DNA of 64,000 bases from NCBI RefSeq assembly GCF_001426085.1, contig NZ_LMRR01000034.1, positions 186,001-250,000 of the forward strand. Direction: 5' to 3'. The notes beneath the pieces are model-generated. The model had not been told where the DNA came from. It did no database searches and saw only the letters and a program-made list of their open reading frames with translations. Position 1 is the stretch's first letter, and every line of letters starts with the position of its first letter. The stretch comes from Rhodococcus sp. Leaf278 (GTDB lineage: Bacteria > Actinomycetota > Actinomycetes > Mycobacteriales > Mycobacteriaceae). Positions 1 to 9,205 of the stretch are shown here, piece after piece. A program made the position numbers and the translations under genes.

Positions 1-286
1 CGCTGCCCGTGTGTCTCGGCCTTGGCATCCGGGGTGCGAATTGCCTGCGGACGCTCGTGCAGTGTCTCGATGGAAGTCTAACAGTACGCTTGTCCTGTGA
101 AAACTTGCGGGTCCGTTTCTCGGCGGATGCCGACAGAACGACCCGCGTCACAATCCTCACGTACTGTTTCGTGCGACGCAATGAAGGTTGGCCTCAGTTA
201 CTGCCCCGGACGTGCCGGCCTCCCCGGTATCGCGAGCGCTGTGACGTAGGGTTTCACGCGACTGGTTCCTACCGACTGGACGAGAG

Positions 287-829
287 ATGCCTGAGCCGAT
301 ACACGCCGTTTCCCCACTTGCCACCGATATTCCGGCAGGTCTGGACGTCGACAGCATCGTCGCTACGGTCCGCGAGTCCGGCGTGAGCGCACCCGCCGAC
401 GAGGAAGCCGCTTTGTCCGCAGCGGTGGCCCGCGCAGAAGAGCACGGCATCGATCTGAGCATCGTGATCGTGCCGAACGAACCGCGCCACGACTCGCAAC
501 TGCGTGACCTGGCCACCGCAGTCGGTGCCCGCGAGGGTGGCACGGTGTTGGTCCTGAGCCCCGGGCAGGTGGGCACGTTCAGTGACTCCATCAGTCGGGT
601 GACCCTCGAAGCCGGTCAAGACCGCACCTACACCGGCAACCACATCGTCGCGGCCGACAATTTCGTCGACACCCTCGTCGAGGATCAGACGCCGTGGGGC
701 CTGCTCACCGGTGGACTGGTCGTCGTCGTCGCTGCTGTTGCCACTCTGACTGCAGTTGTGAAGGCCCGCAGATTCCGGGCTCGGGCCACGGTGCCCGAGA
801 GCGCGAATCGCGACTCCGGCGAGAACTGA
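287..829 (+). CDS. Rv1476-like membrane protein (DUF6676 type)
   Basis: The 180-residue product has an N-terminal soluble part and a single strong membrane segment at about residues 145-163 (WGLLTGGLVVVVAAVATL), followed by a basic tail. I recognise it as the conserved small membrane protein that precedes ripA in mycobacteria (Rv1476) from sequence character and position; its biochemical role is unknown. The soluble part resembles the TPM-like fold of such proteins only loosely. It is separated from ripA by about 440 bp, so it probably has its own transcript. The ATG at 287 has only a weak upstream purine stretch (GAGAG), so the start is likely but not certain. Confidence 0.75.
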   Translation: MPEPIHAVSPLATDIPAGLDVDSIVATVRESGVSAPADEEAALSAAVARAEEHGIDLSIVIVPNEPRHDSQLRDLATAVGAREGGTVLVLSPGQVGTFSDSISRVTLEAGQDRTYTGNHIVAADNFVDTLVEDQTPWGLLTGGLVVVVAAVATLTAVVKARRFRARATVPESANRDSGEN

Positions 830-1267
830 CACGACGCGTCGACGCGTCATTCGGGTGACCGACGCCCGCACCGTGCATACCGCCGTGAATTACGACGGCC
901 GCGCCGCAGGAAAAAGTCGGAAAAATTGTTTCCGGCAAACACCGAGTTCACGGCGTTGTGCCTGGTGAAATTACAAATGTGTCATTTGGGACTGGAGTTT
1001 CTTTAGGGTGCAAAGTGTCGTACGGTGCCATTGGCACTGCTGGGGAAGGAGTGTCGCAGAAGGCAGAGTGTCGTCCGTGGGGAACTCGGGAGGCCACTGC
1101 TTCGGGTGTGACTGACGTGGTTCGCACCTGTCGTGTCGCTGCGTGTTCCTTTCCCGCCCGGCGACAGCGCTCACCGTCCCTGCGATCGGGGTGGGAACGG
1201 TAAGCACTTCGGCGGCACGACGGTTCGACTCGGACCTGACTGAATGCCGGACCCGAGGGAGATATTC
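830..1267. other. Long intergenic leader upstream of ripA
   Basis: These 438 bases hold no credible gene: the ORFs in them have poor codon use and no recognisable product. It is the longest gene-free stretch in the conserved part of the window and probably contains the ripA promoter and a long 5' leader. I see only short hairpins (for example GTGCC/GGCAC around 1024-1038) and could not identify a known riboswitch. Confidence 0.5.
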
Positions 1268-2797
1268 GTGAGCCGACGTCCAGTCCGCGCCACCCGCCGT
1301 ACAGCGCTCGTCCGTACCCGATTCGTGCTGGTAGGTGCCGGCCTAGTCATCGCGTTGATGGCAACCCTTCCCGGAGTTGCCGCCGCGGTACCACCGCCGC
1401 CGCCGAATCCATCCGACAGCGACCTAGCTGCCGCCGGAAGTGCTGTCGATTCCCGTCTGGGCCAGGTCGGTCAGCTGATCGACGCGATCGCGTCGGCCAA
1501 CCAGCAGCTCGCTCGTCTCAACGACGAGGTTGCCTCGAAGCGTGAAGGCGTCAACAAGGCCCTGGTCGACCTGCAGAATGCGCGCGACGCCGCAGATGTC
1601 GCTGCCGCGGTCGTCGGTGCAGCACAACAGGCACTGGCCGATGCCGGAACCCAGATTCAGGCAGCCCAGCGCAAATTCGACGAATTCGCGAAGTCCAGCT
1701 ACACGCAGGGTTCCGGCGTTGCGTCGATGGCCTCGTTCCTCGGTTCGAGCGGACCCGACGACGTCTTGGATCGGGCCCAGGTACTCAAGGTGCTCTCCAA
1801 CAGTCAGAACGCGGTGCTCGACGGGCTCCAGCGGGCCCGGACCGAACAGGCGAATCGCGATTCCGCGGCGCGGGACTCGAAGCAGCAGGCAGACGTCGCG
1901 GCATCGGAGGCCGAGTCCAAGAAAGCCGAGGCCGAGCAGGCCATCGCCGAGGCACAAGCTGCTCTGCAGGCCGAGGCCGATCAGAAAGCAGCCATCGAGT
2001 CTCAGCGTGACGCTGCCCAGACCGAGCTCGACTCCGCGCGCAGCAACGTTGCCGGTCTGCAGGATCAGCGAGCGGCGTACGGCGACTGGGAAGCACAGAA
2101 GGCAGCCGAGGATGCGGCGGTAGCCGCCGCTGCGTCTGCGGCGCGAGAAGCTGCTGTGCAGGCAGCAGCCCGAGTGTCGGCCAATCTCGCCGCCCAGCAG
2201 CGCGCGGCAGCCATTGCCGAGGGCCAACGTTCGCACGTGGACGTGGACGAGGATTCGAGCGAGACGACCGATTCGGACAGCTCGACCACAACCACGCCCA
2301 CCAAACCGACCACGCCCACCAAACCGAAGACGCCGACCAAACCGAAGACGTCCACGACGCCGTCGGTCACCGGAAGCGCGGCCGTCGAGTTGGCGATCGA
2401 CCGCGGAATGAGTCAACTGGGAGTGCCGTATTCCTGGGGCGGCGGCGACGAGAACGGTCCGACGAAGGGCATCAGGGACGGCGGCGTCGCGGACAGCTAC
2501 GGCGATTACAACAAGGTCGGGTTCGACTGCTCCGGCCTGATGATCTACGCCTTCGCCGGCCTCGGTATCTCGTTGCCCCACTACACCGGCTATCAGTACA
2601 CCGCAGGAAAGCAAGTGCCGTCATCGGACATGAAGCGCGGCGACATGATCTTCTACGGCCCGAACGCCAGCCAGCACGTTGCGCTCTACCTGGGCGACGG
2701 CAAGATGCTCGAAGCGCCGCAGTCCGGTTCGGTGGTCAAGGTCTCCGACGTACGATACAGCGGCATGACTCCCTACGCAGTGCGCATGGTGTCCTGA
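1268..2797 (+). CDS. ripA: NlpC/P60 peptidoglycan endopeptidase, RipA-like
   Basis: Secreted cell-wall hydrolase expected to cut the stem peptide of peptidoglycan (D-iGlu-mDAP bond) during cell separation. From the GTG at 1268 the 509-residue protein has a basic N-terminus, a hydrophobic signal segment ending near AAAVPPPP, a long Ala/Gln/Glu-rich coiled-coil region (about 50-320), a Thr/Pro/Lys linker with repeated TKPTTP-type units, and a C-terminal NlpC/P60 domain. Cys421 (FDCSGL), His470 (QHVALYLG) and Glu482 (MLEAPQ) form the expected catalytic set. An ATG lies in frame at 1244, but GAGGGAG at 1255-1261 is correctly spaced for the GTG. In mycobacteria a second paralogue (ripB) follows; here moxR follows directly, so ripB is absent from this locus. 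Confidence 0.93.
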   Translation: MSRRPVRATRRTALVRTRFVLVGAGLVIALMATLPGVAAAVPPPPPNPSDSDLAAAGSAVDSRLGQVGQLIDAIASANQQLARLNDEVASKREGVNKALVDLQNARDAADVAAAVVGAAQQALADAGTQIQAAQRKFDEFAKSSYTQGSGVASMASFLGSSGPDDVLDRAQVLKVLSNSQNAVLDGLQRARTEQANRDSAARDSKQQADVAASEAESKKAEAEQAIAEAQAALQAEADQKAAIESQRDAAQTELDSARSNVAGLQDQRAAYGDWEAQKAAEDAAVAAAASAAREAAVQAAARVSANLAAQQRAAAIAEGQRSHVDVDEDSSETTDSDSSTTTTPTKPTTPTKPKTPTKPKTSTTPSVTGSAAVELAIDRGMSQLGVPYSWGGGDENGPTKGIRDGGVADSYGDYNKVGFDCSGLMIYAFAGLGISLPHYTGYQYTAGKQVPSSDMKRGDMIFYGPNASQHVALYLGDGKMLEAPQSGSVVKVSDVRYSGMTPYAVRMVS

Positions 2798-2804
2798 ACA
2801 CGAT

Positions 2805-2851
2805 CAGGCTCCACTCCGGCCTCTCGAGTCGTTCCGCAGGCTCCACTCCGG
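2805..2851 (+). repeat. Two copies of CAGGCTCCACTCCGG, member of a dispersed repeat
   Basis: The 15-mer CAGGCTCCACTCCGG occurs at 2805-2819 and again at 2837-2851, immediately behind the ripA stop. The second copy is preceded by GTCGTTCCG (from 2828). The same GTCGTTCC-GCAGGCTCCACTCC unit recurs at 31642-31666 and, inverted, at 47183-47206, always between genes. Confidence 0.8.
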
Positions 2852-2854
2852 TCA

Positions 2855-2879
2855 CGCGCCGGGGGTGCCTTTCGGCGCG
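2855..2879 (+). terminator. Hairpin between ripA and moxR
   Basis: CGCGCCG at 2855-2861 pairs with CGGCGCG at 2873-2879 across an 11-base loop. There is no clear T-run afterwards, as is common in high-GC actinobacteria. It may end the ripA transcript. Confidence 0.45.
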
Positions 2880-2960
2880 CTCGGCGATCACCTGGAATAG
2901 TTGATCGTGGCGGTATCGACACGCGCCCGACCATGATCGACTGAAAGCGGTGAATTCTTG

Positions 2961-4316
2961 GTGACATCACGTGACGGCCGGATTTCGAACGACGAGGACT
3001 CGGCCCACGTCGAGACCTCGACTCGTGATCCACAGGGTGGGGAGCCGAAGCGGGTGGACAGCCCGACTCTGGCCGAGGACGTCCAGCTTCTCGAGAAGGC
3101 CGTGTACGAGGTCAAACGCGTCATCGTCGGTCAGGACCGCCTGGTCGAGCGCATTCTGGTCGGATTGCTCGCCCGTGGACACGTACTGCTCGAGGGCGTT
3201 CCGGGCGTCGCCAAGACACTCGCCGTCGAGACGTTCGCGCGCGTCGTCGGCGGTTCTTTCTCGCGAGTCCAGTTCACTCCCGACCTGGTCCCGACCGACC
3301 TCGTCGGAACGCGAATCTACCGTCAGGGCCGGGAGGAGTTCGACACCGAACTCGGTCCTGTCGTGGCCAACTTCGTCCTGGCCGACGAGATCAACCGCGC
3401 GCCGGCGAAGGTGCAGTCCGCATTGCTCGAGGTCATGGCCGAACGTCATGTCACCATCGGTGGCCGGACCTTCCCGATGCCCGATCCGTTCCTGGTGATG
3501 GCAACGCAGAACCCCATCGAGAACGAGGGCGTGTACCCCCTTCCCGAGGCCCAGCGCGACAGATTCCTGTTCAAGATCGTCGTCGACTACCCGACGGTCG
3601 AAGAAGAACGCGAGATCGTCTATCGCATGGGCATCAAGGCACCCGAGCCCAAGCAGATCCTCGATCCGGTCGAGTTGGTTCGGCTCCAGAATCTGGCCAG
3701 CTCGGTGTTCGTGCACCATGCGCTGGTCGACTACGTCGTTCGGGTCATCGCCGCCACGCGTACGCCCGAGCAGTTCGGGCTGGACGACGTGGCCAGCTGG
3801 ATCGCCTATGGTGCATCACCGCGCGCGACACTCGGCATCATCGCGGCGTCGCGTGCTCTCGCTCTGCTCCGAGGTCGCGACTACGTGGTGCCGCAGGACG
3901 TACTCGAGGTCATTCCGGATGTGCTTCGACATCGTCTCGTGTTGTCCTACGACGCCCTCGCCGACGAGGTGACTCCCGAGACCGTCATCTCCCGCGTGTT
4001 GCAGACCGTGGGGTTGCCTCAGGTGTCACCTCAGGCGGTGCCGGTGCCGCAGAGCAACGGAGCCGGTCCGGACGGCCCGCACTTCGACGGCCGTCAGGCC
4101 GGACCCCAGGGGCAGTATCCGGCGCAGGGGCAATACCCCGCTCCCGGCCAGTTTCCCGCTCCCGGCCAGTTTCCCGGACAGGGCCAGACACCGCCGCTAC
4201 CGCAGCAGGCAGGACCTCAGCAGCCTCCGCAAGGCGGCGGTCAGTACGGTCAGCCGGCACCCTCGCTGCAGAAGCCATCGGGTGACGGATCGTCGATCGG
4301 TACGCCGGGGCAGTGA
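2961..4316 (+). CDS. moxR: MoxR-family AAA+ ATPase
   Basis: AAA+ ATPase of the MoxR family (Rv1479 type), thought to act as a chaperone that helps mature or activate a partner together with the downstream DUF58 and VWA proteins. Walker A (GVPGVAKT) is near residue 80 and Walker B (VLADEINRA) near 140; the ATPase core ends around residue 350. It is followed by a low-complexity tail of about 95 residues rich in Gly, Gln, Pro and Phe/Tyr, with GQYPAQGQYPAPGQFPAPGQ-type repeats, which is not part of the usual MoxR core. A TTG at 2958 and GTG at 2961 are possible starts; GTG is preferred. The stop overlaps the GTG of the DUF58 gene (GTGA, 4313-4316), indicating translational coupling. Confidence 0.93.
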   Translation: MTSRDGRISNDEDSAHVETSTRDPQGGEPKRVDSPTLAEDVQLLEKAVYEVKRVIVGQDRLVERILVGLLARGHVLLEGVPGVAKTLAVETFARVVGGSFSRVQFTPDLVPTDLVGTRIYRQGREEFDTELGPVVANFVLADEINRAPAKVQSALLEVMAERHVTIGGRTFPMPDPFLVMATQNPIENEGVYPLPEAQRDRFLFKIVVDYPTVEEEREIVYRMGIKAPEPKQILDPVELVRLQNLASSVFVHHALVDYVVRVIAATRTPEQFGLDDVASWIAYGASPRATLGIIAASRALALLRGRDYVVPQDVLEVIPDVLRHRLVLSYDALADEVTPETVISRVLQTVGLPQVSPQAVPVPQSNGAGPDGPHFDGRQAGPQGQYPAQGQYPAPGQFPAPGQFPGQGQTPPLPQQAGPQQPPQGGGQYGQPAPSLQKPSGDGSSIGTPGQ

Positions 4317-5311
4317 GCGGATCCGACACCGCTCCCGTGTCCTCCGGCGGTACCGTCGTTTCGCGGCCGCCGTCGTTCCGCTCGGGTGAGCTTCGTGATC
4401 CGAAGTTGGCCGCAGCGCTGCGGACCCTGGAGCTGACGGTTCGCCGCCGGCTGGACGGGGTGCTCCACGGGGATCATCAGGGGCTGATTCCTGGTCCTGG
4501 TTCCGAGCCCGGGGACGCCAGGGAGTACCAGCCCGGCGACGACGTCCGCCAGATGGATTGGTCGGTCACTGCACGTACGACGCATCCGCACGTGCGCCAG
4601 TCCGTGGCCGATCGCGAGCTCGAGACCTGGTTGGTGGTCGACCTGTCGGCCAGCCTCGACTTCGGCACCACCGGGTGCGAGAAGCGCGATTTGGCCGTGG
4701 CGGCCTCGGCAGCCATCACGCATCTGTCGGGCGGCGGCGGTAACAGGATCGGCGCGGTGGTGGCAACCGGTGCCAGCACCACTCGTATTCCGGCTCGAGG
4801 TGGACGCGTGCACACCCAGTCGATGCTGCGTGCCATCGCCACGACGCCCTCGGCCGAGGACGGTGTCCGCGGTGATCTTCGTGCGGCCATCGAGGCTCTG
4901 CGGCGGCCGGAACGCCGTCGCGGCATGGCTGTGGTGATCAGCGACTTCCTCGGCCCCATCGACTGGGAACGGTCACTTCGCGCCATCTCGGCCAGACACG
5001 ACGTGCTGGCGGTCGAGGTACTCGACCCGCGCGATCTCGAGCTTCCCGACGTCGGCGACGTGGTGCTGCACGATCCGGAGTCCGGCCGCACTCGCGAATT
5101 CAGCACGACGCCTCGGTTGCGAGCAGACTTCGCCCGTGCCGCGGCAGCTCACCGCGACGACGTGGAGAAGGCGCTGCGGCGTTGCGGAGCTCCCCGGCTG
5201 ACACTGCGTACCGACGGTGATTGGATTGCCGACGTCGTCCGGTTCGTCACTGCGCGCAGGCACACCATCGGATCCGGCTTCACCAATACCGCTCGGGCGG
5301 GTACGCGATGA
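4313..5311 (+). CDS. DUF58 domain protein
   Basis: 332-residue DUF58 protein (Rv1480 type), the standard partner of MoxR ATPases and VWA proteins. The conserved family signature is clear at about residues 62-85 ([20 protein letters not shown] followed by DW), and the following segment ([15 protein letters not shown]) resembles a VWA-like strand with DxSxS-type residues. No membrane segment is obvious. It overlaps moxR upstream by four bases (GTGA) and the VWA gene downstream by four bases (ATGA), so the three are one operon. The precise function in actinobacteria is unknown; a role in envelope or stress physiology is an inference from the family. Confidence 0.9.
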   Translation: MSGSDTAPVSSGGTVVSRPPSFRSGELRDPKLAAALRTLELTVRRRLDGVLHGDHQGLIPGPGSEPGDAREYQPGDDVRQMDWSVTARTTHPHVRQSVADRELETWLVVDLSASLDFGTTGCEKRDLAVAASAAITHLSGGGGNRIGAVVATGASTTRIPARGGRVHTQSMLRAIATTPSAEDGVRGDLRAAIEALRRPERRRGMAVVISDFLGPIDWERSLRAISARHDVLAVEVLDPRDLELPDVGDVVLHDPESGRTREFSTTPRLRADFARAAAAHRDDVEKALRRCGAPRLTLRTDGDWIADVVRFVTARRHTIGSGFTNTARAGTR

Positions 5312-6300
5312 GCCTGACCGATTTCGCTTCGCCGTGGTGGCTCGGATTTCTCGTCGTCGTCATCGCGCTGACCGTCGGCTACATCTGGGTCCAACGGCGC
5401 AAGCAGAAGCATGTTCTCCGCTTCTCCAACATGGAACTGCTCGAGTCGGTAGCCCCCGCTCGGCCGAATCGTCTACGACACCTACCCACCGCGCTGGTGC
5501 TGGTCGGTCTGCTGTTTCTGACCATTGCGATGGCCGGTCCGACGGCGGACGAGCGCGTCCCACGCAACCGGGCCACCGTCATGCTGGTGATCGACGTCTC
5601 GCTGTCGATGGAGGCCACCGACGTCGAGCCGACTCGTCTGGCCGCCGCTCAGGAAGCCGCGAAGTCGTTCGCCGACGGTCTGACACCGGGAATCAACCTC
5701 GGGTTGGTCGCATTCGCGGGCACCGCGTCCGTTCTGGTGTCTCCCACGGCCAACCGCGAAGCCACCAAATCCGCAATCGACAAGCTGCAGCTCAGCGAGC
5801 GGACGGCCACCGGGGAGGCGATCTTCACGTCGCTGCAGTCGATCGACACTCTCGGAGCGATACTCGGCGGCGGTGACGCAGCACCTCCGGCACGCATCGT
5901 GCTGCTGTCGGACGGCAAGCAGACCGTTCCGCAGAACCTCGACGACCCGCGCGGCGGGTACACCGCAGCGCGGGCAGCCAAGGACAAAGGCGTACCGATC
6001 TCCACGATCTCGTTCGGCACGAGCTACGGCTCGGTCGAAATCGAGGACGAGGCCGGCGTCGAACGGGTGCCGGTACCTGTCGATGATCCGTCCCTGCGGG
6101 AGATTGCGACTCTTTCCGGCGGTAGCTTCTTCACCGCGTCGTCGCTCGAAGATCTCCGAGATGTCTACGACACCCTCGAGGAACAGATCGGTTTCGAGAT
6201 CACTCGCGGGGACGCGTCCCGTCCGTGGTTGATTCTCGGTGTCCTGTTCATCTCGTCGGGCTTGGGATCGGCTTTGGTGCTGCGGCAACGGTTGCCGTGA
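5308..6300 (+). CDS. Membrane-anchored VWA domain protein
   Basis: 330-residue Rv1481-type protein. Two membrane segments lie at about residues 9-27 and 58-77, then a von Willebrand factor A domain with an intact MIDAS start motif DVSLS at 96-100 ([12 protein letters not shown]), and a third membrane segment near the C-terminus ([18 protein letters not shown]). BatA-like topology places the VWA domain between membrane helices. The ATG at 5308 overlaps the DUF58 stop (ATGA). It is the last gene of the moxR-DUF58-VWA operon; 66 bp then separate it from fabG. It probably binds a divalent metal and a protein ligand; the ligand is not known. Confidence 0.9.
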   Translation: MSLTDFASPWWLGFLVVVIALTVGYIWVQRRKQKHVLRFSNMELLESVAPARPNRLRHLPTALVLVGLLFLTIAMAGPTADERVPRNRATVMLVIDVSLSMEATDVEPTRLAAAQEAAKSFADGLTPGINLGLVAFAGTASVLVSPTANREATKSAIDKLQLSERTATGEAIFTSLQSIDTLGAILGGGDAAPPARIVLLSDGKQTVPQNLDDPRGGYTAARAAKDKGVPISTISFGTSYGSVEIEDEAGVERVPVPVDDPSLREIATLSGGSFFTASSLEDLRDVYDTLEEQIGFEITRGDASRPWLILGVLFISSGLGSALVLRQRLP

Positions 6301-7089
<789 letters not shown>

Positions 7090-7149
7090 AGTCCTACTCG
7101 CACAACGATTTCGATAGACGTACACCTCCGAATTAAGGAATACAGCACT

Positions 7150-7974
7150 ATGGGCGGATTGCTCGAAGGCAAGACCATTCTCATCACCGGCATCATCACC
7201 GACGCGTCGATCGCGTTTCACGCCGCAGCCATGGCGCAGGAGCAGGGTGCCAAGGTGATCATCACCGGCTTCGATCGGCTCCGGCTCATCGACCGGATCG
7301 CGCAACGCCTCCCCAAGGAGGTGCCCCCGGCAATCGAGCTCGACGCCACCAACGAAGAGCACCTCGCCGCGTTGGCGGATCGGGTGCGCGAAGTGGCCCC
7401 CGAGGGAATCGACGGAGTTCTGCACTCCATCGCGTTCGCACCCCGCACCCTGATGGGACCGGATGCCAAGCCGTTCCTCGAAGGCCCCGGCCCCGATGCT
7501 GCGAGGGCATTCGAGATCTCCGCGTGGAGTTACGCGTCGCTCGCGCGCGCCGTACTCCCGGTCATGAACGAGGGCGGCTCGATCGTCGGAATGGACTTCG
7601 ATCCCCGCACTTCGATGCCGTACTACAACTGGATGGGTGTGGCCAAGGCCGCCCTGGAATCGGTGAACCGTTACGTGGCACGGGAAGTGGGCGCAGCCAA
7701 GCGCATCCGCTCCAATCTCGTTGCCGCAGGACCGATCAGGACTCTTGCCGCGAAGGCGATTGCGGGTACCGCGACCGGCGATGCGGCCAAGATGGACCAG
7801 CTGAACGTGTACTGGGACGGTGCGGCTCCCATCGGGTGGGACGTCAACGATCCGACAGTCGTCGCGAAGTCGATCGTCGCCTTGCTGTCGGATTGGCTGC
7901 CCGGAACCACCGGGTCGATCGTGTACGTCGACGGTGGAGCGAGCCACAACACGTACCTGCCCGAAAACATGTGA
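7150..7974 (+). CDS. inhA: NADH-dependent enoyl-ACP reductase InhA
   Basis: Catalyses the last reduction of the FAS-II elongation cycle. The 274-residue protein closely follows mycobacterial InhA: the N-terminal cofactor loop ([20 protein letters not shown]), FDRLRLI, Ser93 in LHSIAF (equivalent of Ser94), Tyr159 in YYNWM and Lys166 in [14 protein letters not shown] (equivalents of Tyr158 and Lys165), and [13 protein letters not shown] Shine-Dalgarno AAGGAA lies about 11 bases before the ATG. A strong hairpin terminator follows two bases after the stop. Confidence 0.97.
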   Translation: MGGLLEGKTILITGIITDASIAFHAAAMAQEQGAKVIITGFDRLRLIDRIAQRLPKEVPPAIELDATNEEHLAALADRVREVAPEGIDGVLHSIAFAPRTLMGPDAKPFLEGPGPDAARAFEISAWSYASLARAVLPVMNEGGSIVGMDFDPRTSMPYYNWMGVAKAALESVNRYVAREVGAAKRIRSNLVAAGPIRTLAAKAIAGTATGDAAKMDQLNVYWDGAAPIGWDVNDPTVVAKSIVALLSDWLPGTTGSIVYVDGGASHNTYLPENM

Positions 7975-7975
7975 C

Positions 7976-8017
7976 CCTTCGGTGAGCGAGACCCGACGTG
8001 GGCTCGCTCACCGAAGG
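7976..8017 (+). terminator. Strong hairpin terminator after inhA
   Basis: CCTTCGGTGAGCGAG (7976-7990) is perfectly complementary to 8003-8017. A further CCC/GGG pairing lies inside it around a 5-base loop, giving about 18 bp with one bulged A. TTT follows. It begins two bases after the inhA stop. Confidence 0.85.
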
Positions 8018-8031
8018 TTTCGACGGTCGAT

Positions 8032-8070
8032 TTGTGCCCCTGCCGGTGTCCCACTGCGGCAGGGGCACAA
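8032..8070 (+). promoter_or_regulatory. 14-bp hairpin covering the hemH ribosome binding site
   Basis: TTGTGCCCCTGCCG (8032-8045) pairs perfectly with 8057-8070 across an 11-base loop. The right arm contains the only purine-rich candidate for a ribosome binding site (AGGGG, 8061-8065), and the hairpin ends seven bases before the hemH ATG. It could limit hemH translation, or act as a second terminator if hemH is transcribed leaderless. Confidence 0.55.
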
Positions 8071-8077
8071 TGGGTTC

Positions 8078-9160
8078 ATGACCACCCCTGGAGATTTCGA
8101 CGCACTGTTGGTGCTCTCGTTCGGCGGACCGGAGAAGCCCGACGACGTTCGCCCGTTCCTCGAGAACGTCACTCGCGGACGCGGTGTGCCGCCCGAACGC
8201 CTCGACGCAGTCGTCGAGCACTACATGCACTTCGGTGGCGTGTCACCGATCAACGAGCTCAATCGCGACATCATCGCGGCATTGCAGGCCGAATTCGATT
8301 CGGCTGGAATCGATCTGCCGATCTACTTCGGAAACCGCAACTGGCATCCGATGATCGAGGACACCGTTGCCACGATGAAGGCGGACGGCATCGGCAACGC
8401 CCTGGTGTTCCCGACCTCCGCGTGGGGCGGATATTCCGGATGCAGGCAGTACCACGAGGACATCGCCAGGGCCCGTGCGTCGGTGGGGGACGACGCCCCG
8501 CACCTGCTCAAGATCCGGCAGTACTACGACCACCCGCTCATGGTCGACGCTTTCACCGATGCCGTCGCTGCTGCCCGAGCTTCACTGCCCGAGCAGCATC
8601 GATCGGGTGCGCGGCTGGTGTTCACCGCGCACTCCATTCCCTCTGCCGCCGACGCCAACGCAGGCCCGCCCGAGGATGGTGGGAACCTCTACAGCCGCCA
8701 GGTAGCCGAGGCCTCGAGGCTCGTTGCGGCCGCGTCCGGTATCGAGGACTACGACCTGGTGTGGCAGTCGCGTTCGGGACCGCCGCAGGTTCCGTGGCTG
8801 GACCCCGACATCTGCGACCACCTCGAAGCGCTCTCGGCTCGGTCGGTCGAGTCGGTGATCGTGTGTCCGATCGGATTCGTATCCGACCATCTCGAGGTCG
8901 TGTGGGATCTCGACACCGAGGCCGAGGAGAAGGCTCGCGAACTCGGGATCGCCTTCGCCCGCGCCGGAACTCCCGGTTCTGACGCGCGCTTTCCGAAAAT
9001 GATTCGTGAACTCGTCGACGAGTACCGGCTCGGTGCCGACTGTCGCGGGCTCGGACGGGTGCCGGGCTACGGTTCGACGCTGGACGGAAATCGCTGCGCC
9101 GTCGGATGCTGCGAGCAGCCGACCCGGCCCACTCGTCCCGCCGGAGCCGCTACTCGGTAG
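8078..9160 (+). CDS. hemH: Coproporphyrin III ferrochelatase
   Basis: Inserts ferrous iron into the porphyrin in the actinobacterial coproporphyrin-dependent heme pathway (CpfC/HemH; hemZ in M. tuberculosis). The 360-residue protein begins [21 protein letters not shown], has the family segments [19 protein letters not shown] and FTAHSIP (catalytic His), [14 protein letters not shown], and [21 protein letters not shown] with conserved His and Glu. C-terminal cysteines (CAVGCCE) are consistent with the [2Fe-2S] cluster of actinobacterial ferrochelatases. The ATG at 8078 fits the family start; a longer in-frame ORF from 7820 overlaps inhA and is not credible. It follows inhA as in mycobacteria but is separated by two long hairpins. 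Confidence 0.95.
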   Translation: MTTPGDFDALLVLSFGGPEKPDDVRPFLENVTRGRGVPPERLDAVVEHYMHFGGVSPINELNRDIIAALQAEFDSAGIDLPIYFGNRNWHPMIEDTVATMKADGIGNALVFPTSAWGGYSGCRQYHEDIARARASVGDDAPHLLKIRQYYDHPLMVDAFTDAVAAARASLPEQHRSGARLVFTAHSIPSAADANAGPPEDGGNLYSRQVAEASRLVAAASGIEDYDLVWQSRSGPPQVPWLDPDICDHLEALSARSVESVIVCPIGFVSDHLEVVWDLDTEAEEKARELGIAFARAGTPGSDARFPKMIRELVDEYRLGADCRGLGRVPGYGSTLDGNRCAVGCCEQPTRPTRPAGAATR

Positions 9161-9180
9161 TGCCACACGACGGGCATCGA

Positions 9181-9205
9181 GCGGAGTGCATCAGGCGGAG
9201 TGCAT
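9181..9205. repeat. 14-bp tandem duplication at a gene end
   Basis: GCGGAGTGCAT occurs at 9181-9191 and 9195-9205 (period 14). The second copy encodes the last residues (MHSA) of the minus-strand gene, and the first lies just behind or across its stop codon. Confidence 0.6.

Noticed and set aside
9-386. Plus-strand ORF of 125 codons at the window start
   Set aside because: Arg/Cys-rich, poor codon use, overlaps the start of the Rv1476-like gene in another frame; no homology recognised. Nothing else can be assigned in 1-286, which probably contains divergent promoters.
1050-1200. c-di-AMP (ydaO-type) riboswitch before ripA
   Set aside because: There is a GGGGAAC-like string, but the other conserved parts of the motif (GGGGTGAA-like and the distal AGCTAACC-like box) are not visible.
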